Of a stretch of 8,524 nucleotides of DNA, positions 5,741 through 8,524 are shown one piece after another (position 1 is the stretch's first letter; each line of letters begins with the position of its first letter). The stretch spans positions 1 through 8,524 of the forward strand of contig JAACEH010000047.1 of the NCBI GenBank assembly GCA_011682595.1, read 5' to 3'. The notes under the pieces are model-generated. The model worked only from the letters and a program-made list of their open reading frames with translations. It made no database searches and was not told the origin of the DNA. This stretch comes from Anaerolineaceae bacterium. GTDB lineage: Bacteria > Planctomycetota > Phycisphaerae > FEN-1346 > JAACEH01. Made by a program: the position numbers and the translations under genes.

Positions 5741-6709
5741 GTGAGCCGGTACGACAGAATCTTCTCGCCGTTCGGGGTCCGCAACATCGAGCTTCGCAAC
5801 CGGGTGGTTGTTCCGCCACTGGTCCAGGTGCGGCCGATCACCTCGCCGGAAGGCCTGGCCTGGTACCGCCGCCTCGCCTCGGGCGGCGCGGGGATGGTTA
5901 TCGTTGAAGCGACCAACGTCGAGCGCTTCGCCGACGAGTTGTCGGCCCGGACACTCGGCCCGCTGGTCGAGGCGATTCACTCCGGCGGCGCGGCGGCCGT
6001 AGCCCAACTCTTCCCGGGACCGATCGGCCGGGACCAGGGGCCCGATGACCTGGCGGCCGAGCGGGTCGAGGAGATCATAGCGGCCTACGGCAAGGCCGCA
6101 GCCGTCTGCCGCGACGCGGGCTTCGAGGGTGTTGAACCCCACGGGGCCCACAGCTACCTGTTGCACAACTTTTTCAAGCCGGACCAGAACCACCGGGACG
6201 ACCGTTTCGGCGGCTCGCTCGAGGGGCGCAGCCGATTCGGTGTCGAGATCGTCCGCCGCATGCGCGAAGCCGCCGGCGAGGAGCTGCTGATCCTGTTTCG
6301 CCACACGCCGACCGGGGCCGAATACGGCATCGGCCAGAGCCTTAAGTTCGCCGCCCGGCTGGTCGCCGCGGGCCTGGACGTGCTGGACGTCTCGCCGGCC
6401 AGCGAAGAGTCGGTGGCCGACCTGGCTGCGCCGCTGAAGGCGCAGCTTGGCGTGCCGGTCATTGCTGTCGGCGGGATGGAGGACGCGGAGGAGGCCGAAA
6501 CAGCCCTGGGCGACGGCCGCTGCGACCTGGTGGCCCTGGGCCGCCAGATGATCGCCGACGCCAGGTGGCCCGACAAAGTTGGCCAGGGCCGTCAGGACGA
6601 GGTCCTGCAGTGCGTCAAGTGCAACAAGTGCCACGAGATGATGAGCAATGGCGAGCCGGTTCGCTGTGTCCTCTGGGCCGACGACGAGGTGGCTGCGCTT
6701 ATGCAATGA
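5741..6709 (+). CDS. Old Yellow Enzyme family FMN oxidoreductase with Fe-S motif
   Basis: This 322-residue protein is an NADH:flavin oxidoreductase/OYE-family TIM barrel that binds FMN. The N-terminal FSPFGVRNIELRNRVVVPP (8-26), the catalytic segment GVEPHGAHSYLLHNFFKP (130-147, with H134, H137 and Y139), the FGGSLEGRSRF signature (156-166) and the FMN-phosphate region VGGM (243-246) with ALGRQMIADARW (265-276) are clear. C291, C294, C297 and C309 fit the [4Fe-4S] motif of 2,4-dienoyl-CoA-reductase-like members. The C-terminal FAD/NAD domain of those enzymes is absent. The usual QLxHxGR motif reads AQLFPGPIGR, and the loop after it is much shorter than normal, so substrate choice is probably unusual. 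The GTG start is fixed by AAAGGAG at 5729-5735. The stop codon abuts a palindromic repeat. The M29/NicX-like gene follows after 84 bases. Confidence 0.88.
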   Translation: MSRYDRIFSPFGVRNIELRNRVVVPPLVQVRPITSPEGLAWYRRLASGGAGMVIVEATNVERFADELSARTLGPLVEAIHSGGAAAVAQLFPGPIGRDQGPDDLAAERVEEIIAAYGKAAAVCRDAGFEGVEPHGAHSYLLHNFFKPDQNHRDDRFGGSLEGRSRFGVEIVRRMREAAGEELLILFRHTPTGAEYGIGQSLKFAARLVAAGLDVLDVSPASEESVADLAAPLKAQLGVPVIAVGGMEDAEEAETALGDGRCDLVALGRQMIADARWPDKVGQGRQDEVLQCVKCNKCHEMMSNGEPVRCVLWADDEVAALMQ

Positions 6710-6710
6710 G

Positions 6711-6736
6711 TAGACCGCGTGGCTGCGCAAGCAGCC
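6711..6736. repeat. Interspersed palindromic repeat, copy 2
   Basis: TAGACCGCGTGGCTGC, then GC, then AAGCAGCC: this matches the copy at 1473-1496 except for the two added bases. It forms GGCTGC-GCAA-GCAGCC (6721-6736). The same GCAGCC (6731-6736) can instead pair with GGCTGC at 6745-6750, giving two exclusive hairpins ahead of the next gene. GTGGCTGCGC also occurs as a direct repeat at 6689-6698 and 6719-6728, so repeat-like sequence may extend into the 3' end of the OYE gene. Confidence 0.6.
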
Positions 6737-6793
6737 TCGCTGCCGGCTGCCTCGCCAGGGGCTTTTGAAGCGCCAATGAAGGGGAGATTTACG

Positions 6794-7837
6794 ATGAGTA
6801 GTCAAGACGACCGGCTGGCCAGGAACGCCCTGCTTACGCTCCAGGGACCGTGCCGGCTGGCACCGGGTGAGACGCTGGTCATCTGTACGCGGCGCTCGAA
6901 CCACCGCCACGCGGAAGGCGAGAAGGTCGCGACCTACGTTCAGGCCCTCGGCCGGGCGGCCGTCGAGATGGGGGCCCGGCCGGTCACGCTGGACATCACC
7001 GAGTTTCTGTCCAGCGCCGCCTTCAAGGAAGGGGTGGTTCTGGAGGCGGTCGGGGCGACCCTGGCCGCGGCCGACGTGGTCGTCAACACCATGGACGACG
7101 TCGGCTTCTCCAGGCTCATTGGCCGCAAGGACAACGACGACCAGTTCCTGACCGCCCGCAGCCGCTGGGTCTTCCTGCAGGCCAACGGCATGGAGCAGTG
7201 GGACCTTACGGCCGCGGCGGTCGGGGCCATCCGGCCGCGGACCGAGCGGCTTATGAGCCTGATCCGCGACGCCGACCAGGTCCGCGTCACCTCGCCCGCC
7301 GGGACGGATTTCACTTTCGCCATGGGCCAGGGCTCCAACGCCACGGAGATACTGGGCATTGTGCCCTTGTATGGCGAAGTGGCCGCCGCGCCCCGTCAAG
7401 GCAGCGAGAACGGCCTGATCGTCGTCACCGGGCCGACGCAGATGGGTGTCCGCCCGGCCGACGAGTTGGACCGCGAGCCGCTGAGAATCGAGGTCGCCGC
7501 CGGCCGCATGGTTAACTGCACCGGCCACCCAGTTCAGGTCGAGCGGCTGCGGGCCTTCATCGCCGGCGGCGACCCGCCGGCCGACACGATCGACGAAGTG
7601 GGCATCCCCACCTCGCGGGTTATGGACAACGACTTCTGGTGGTGGAGCGACGGCACCCACCACCTGAAGCGCGTGCACATCGCCCTGGGCAACAACCTGA
7701 AGCGGGCCAGCCACGTCCACGGGGCCCGCCACATGGACGGCGAGGTGGACTCGCCGACAATCATCATCGACGGTCAGGTTGTTCTGCAGGACGGCGAGTT
7801 CGTCGGCCCGCTGGCCGACAGTGATGTTCTGGCGTAA
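6794..7837 (+). CDS. M29-type metalloprotein, aminopeptidase/NicX-like
   Basis: This 347-residue protein resembles the family shared by M29 leucyl aminopeptidases and the iron enzyme 2,5-dihydroxypyridine 5,6-dioxygenase (NicX). The segment ADVVVNTM (93-100) and the VTSPAGTDFTFAMGQ block (165-179) recall NicX. Candidate metal ligands are E195 (LYGEV), E268 (IDEVGIP), H295 (VHIALGNN) and the H313-x-D315 pair in HMDGEV, followed by PTIIIDGQVVLQDGEF (321-336). The length is close to NicX and shorter than typical M29 peptidases (about 370-410). Peptidase versus ring-cleavage activity cannot be decided by eye. The ATG at 6794 has GGGGAG at 6781-6786; an in-frame earlier codon at 6719 lies within the repeat and lacks a ribosome site. 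It follows the OYE gene on the same strand and ends at the ribosome site of the yhcH remnant. Confidence 0.8.
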   Translation: MSSQDDRLARNALLTLQGPCRLAPGETLVICTRRSNHRHAEGEKVATYVQALGRAAVEMGARPVTLDITEFLSSAAFKEGVVLEAVGATLAAADVVVNTMDDVGFSRLIGRKDNDDQFLTARSRWVFLQANGMEQWDLTAAAVGAIRPRTERLMSLIRDADQVRVTSPAGTDFTFAMGQGSNATEILGIVPLYGEVAAAPRQGSENGLIVVTGPTQMGVRPADELDREPLRIEVAAGRMVNCTGHPVQVERLRAFIAGGDPPADTIDEVGIPTSRVMDNDFWWWSDGTHHLKRVHIALGNNLKRASHVHGARHMDGEVDSPTIIIDGQVVLQDGEFVGPLADSDVLA

Positions 7838-7847
7838 GGAGATGGCC

Positions 7848-7970
7848 ATGATCCTCGATCGTCTTGAGAATGCCGAACGTTATATCCCCCTGCACCCGGG
7901 GTTCGCAGCGGCCTTTGACTTTCTGAAATCCTCATGCAGACACTGGAATCGGGCGGCCCGGGACATATAG
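7848..7970 (+). pseudogene. Truncated YhcH/YjgK/YiaL family gene (N-terminal remnant)
   Basis: The frame encodes 40 residues. The first 26 (MILDRLENAERYIPLHPGFA then AAFDFL) match the conserved start of the YhcH/YjgK/YiaL cupin-like family, proteins of about 150 residues linked to sugar or sialic acid metabolism and anomerase-type roles. After residue 26 the sequence becomes unrelated (KSSCRHWNRAARDI) and stops. The catalytic cupin core is missing. AAGGAG (7836-7841) overlaps the upstream TAA and gives translational coupling to the M29/NicX-like gene. An in-frame ATG at 7842 directly abuts this site and is less likely as the start. The remaining yhcH-like sequence is not found before hypA at 7998, so most of the gene has been deleted, or the site is an assembly join. 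Confidence 0.75.
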
Positions 7971-7997
7971 CAGTCCCGCCGTTTTTGGAATCGCACG

Positions 7998-8339
7998 ATG
8001 CACGAGTTGTCGATCGCCCAGGGAATCATGCAGATTGTCGAGGCCGAACGGGCCAGACACGGCTTCCAGGAGGTCAGCGTCATTCACCTCCGGGCCGGGG
8101 GCCTCAGCGGCATCGACGGGCAGGCCCTGCAGTTTGCCTTCGAGGCGGTCCGCGAGGGCACCTGTGCCGCCAAGGCGACCATCGACCTGGAGGTCCGGCA
8201 GCGGGTGCTCTCGTGCCGCAAGTGCGGGGCGGCCATCGATGCCGACAGCGGGCCGAAGGCCTGTCCCGAGTGCGGCTCGATCGACCTGTCGCTGGAGGCC
8301 GGCATGGAACTGGACATTGTTTCACTGGAGGTGGACTGA
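7998..8339 (+). CDS. hypA: Hydrogenase maturation nickel chaperone HypA
   Basis: HypA delivers nickel, together with HypB, to the large subunit of [NiFe] hydrogenase in the cytosol; in some species the pair also serves urease. The 113-residue length is typical. The nickel-binding N-terminus MHE (H2, E3) is intact. The zinc site is formed by C73-x2-C76 and C89-x2-C92. The segment VIHLRAGGLSGIDGQALQFAFEAV (28-51) is the usual core. The ribosome site is weak (GGAA near 7988), and no separate promoter was found in the 27-base gap after the yhcH remnant, so it may be read from upstream. hypB starts one base after the hypA stop, a tight operon arrangement. Confidence 0.95.
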   Translation: MHELSIAQGIMQIVEAERARHGFQEVSVIHLRAGGLSGIDGQALQFAFEAVREGTCAAKATIDLEVRQRVLSCRKCGAAIDADSGPKACPECGSIDLSLEAGMELDIVSLEVD

Positions 8340-8340
8340 G

Positions 8341-8524
8341 GTGGCCGACATCCCCGTCAGGAAGAGCGTTCACAGTCGTAACGACGAAATCGCCCAACAG
8401 AACCGCCGCCGGTTTCGCGAGGCGGGCCTCTGCGTGGTCAACCTGCTCAGCTCGCCGGGTTCGGGCAAGACCAGCCTGCTGGAGCAAACGGCCGAGCGGA
8501 TGAAGGACTCGCTGCGGATGCTGG
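8341..8524 (+). CDS. hypB: Hydrogenase maturation GTPase HypB (N-terminal part)
   Basis: HypB is a SIMIBI-class GTPase that drives nickel insertion into [NiFe] hydrogenase with HypA. The window ends after 61 codons. The P-loop SSPGSGKTSLLEQT (residues 37-50) in the HypB-specific context VVNLLSSPGSGKT is diagnostic. The N-terminus has no CxxCGC nickel motif and no His-rich stretch, so this is the short form relying on the G-domain metal site. The GTG at 8341 has GGAGG at 8327-8331, inside the end of hypA, giving translational coupling. The rest of the gene lies past the right edge. Confidence 0.93.
   Translation, partial: MADIPVRKSVHSRNDEIAQQNRRRFREAGLCVVNLLSSPGSGKTSLLEQTAERMKDSLRML

Noticed and set aside
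5702..7849. A 715-codon open frame on the minus strand across the OYE and M29/NicX-like genes
   Set aside because: It is exactly antisense to two genes with clear family motifs and ribosome sites. Its product has shadow-like composition (Gly/Arg/Asp/Val/His rich, no domains). Long antisense frames are expected in GC-rich coding DNA.
1..8524. CRISPR array, tRNA, transposase, phage or toxin-antitoxin genes
   Set aside because: No regularly spaced repeats, cloverleaf, DDE or serine/tyrosine recombinase motifs, or small paired genes were seen. The only repeats are the short palindromic copies reported.

Overview
The window is high-GC bacterial DNA with well-formed Shine-Dalgarno sites and sigma70-like promoters. 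The gene mix suggests an anaerobic or facultative environmental bacterium: a PdxJ starting with an NVNKIALLRNSRGG block, a corrinoid-methyltransferase-like URO-D protein, an Old Yellow Enzyme (OYE) family protein, an M29/NicX-like metalloprotein, and the start of a hyp nickel-hydrogenase maturation cluster. A Planctomycetota or other PVC-type host is my guess from overall style. There is no rRNA or other phylogenetic marker here, so that guess is weak.

Layout. (1) 1-86 may be the tail of an upstream gene. A good promoter (140-168) then drives a secreted protein of unknown function (217-1416). (2) 1417-1616 holds a structured, repeat-like element and a promoter. (3) 1623-2398 is a scar zone: the N-terminal half of a PIG-L deacetylase runs, out of frame, into the middle of a YdjM-type membrane hydrolase gene, which is itself cut off downstream. 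A promoter and a cluster of hairpins follow. (4) 2399-4261 holds a ten-helix EamA/DMT-type transporter followed closely by pdxJ (vitamin B6 synthesis). (5) 4340-5488, on the minus strand, is a URO-D/MtaA-like protein converging on pdxJ, with its own strong promoter. (6) 5741-7970 is a plus-strand set: an FMN/Fe-S OYE-family oxidoreductase, an M29/NicX-like metalloprotein, and a yhcH gene reduced to about its first 26 codons. (7) 7998-8524 holds hypA and the start of hypB.

How the parts relate. hypA and hypB clearly work together, loading nickel into [NiFe] hydrogenase. The OYE and NicX-like genes sit head to tail and may form a small catabolic unit, but no substrate can be named. No defence, CRISPR, phage or transposase genes are visible. 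The most unusual aspects are genome decay and rearrangement: three broken genes in 8.5 kb, and a short palindromic repeat found just after two different genes. I do not see strong evidence for a new multi-gene system. The best leads are the chimeric junction, the interspersed repeat, the hairpin-rich leader and the OYE/NicX-like pair.
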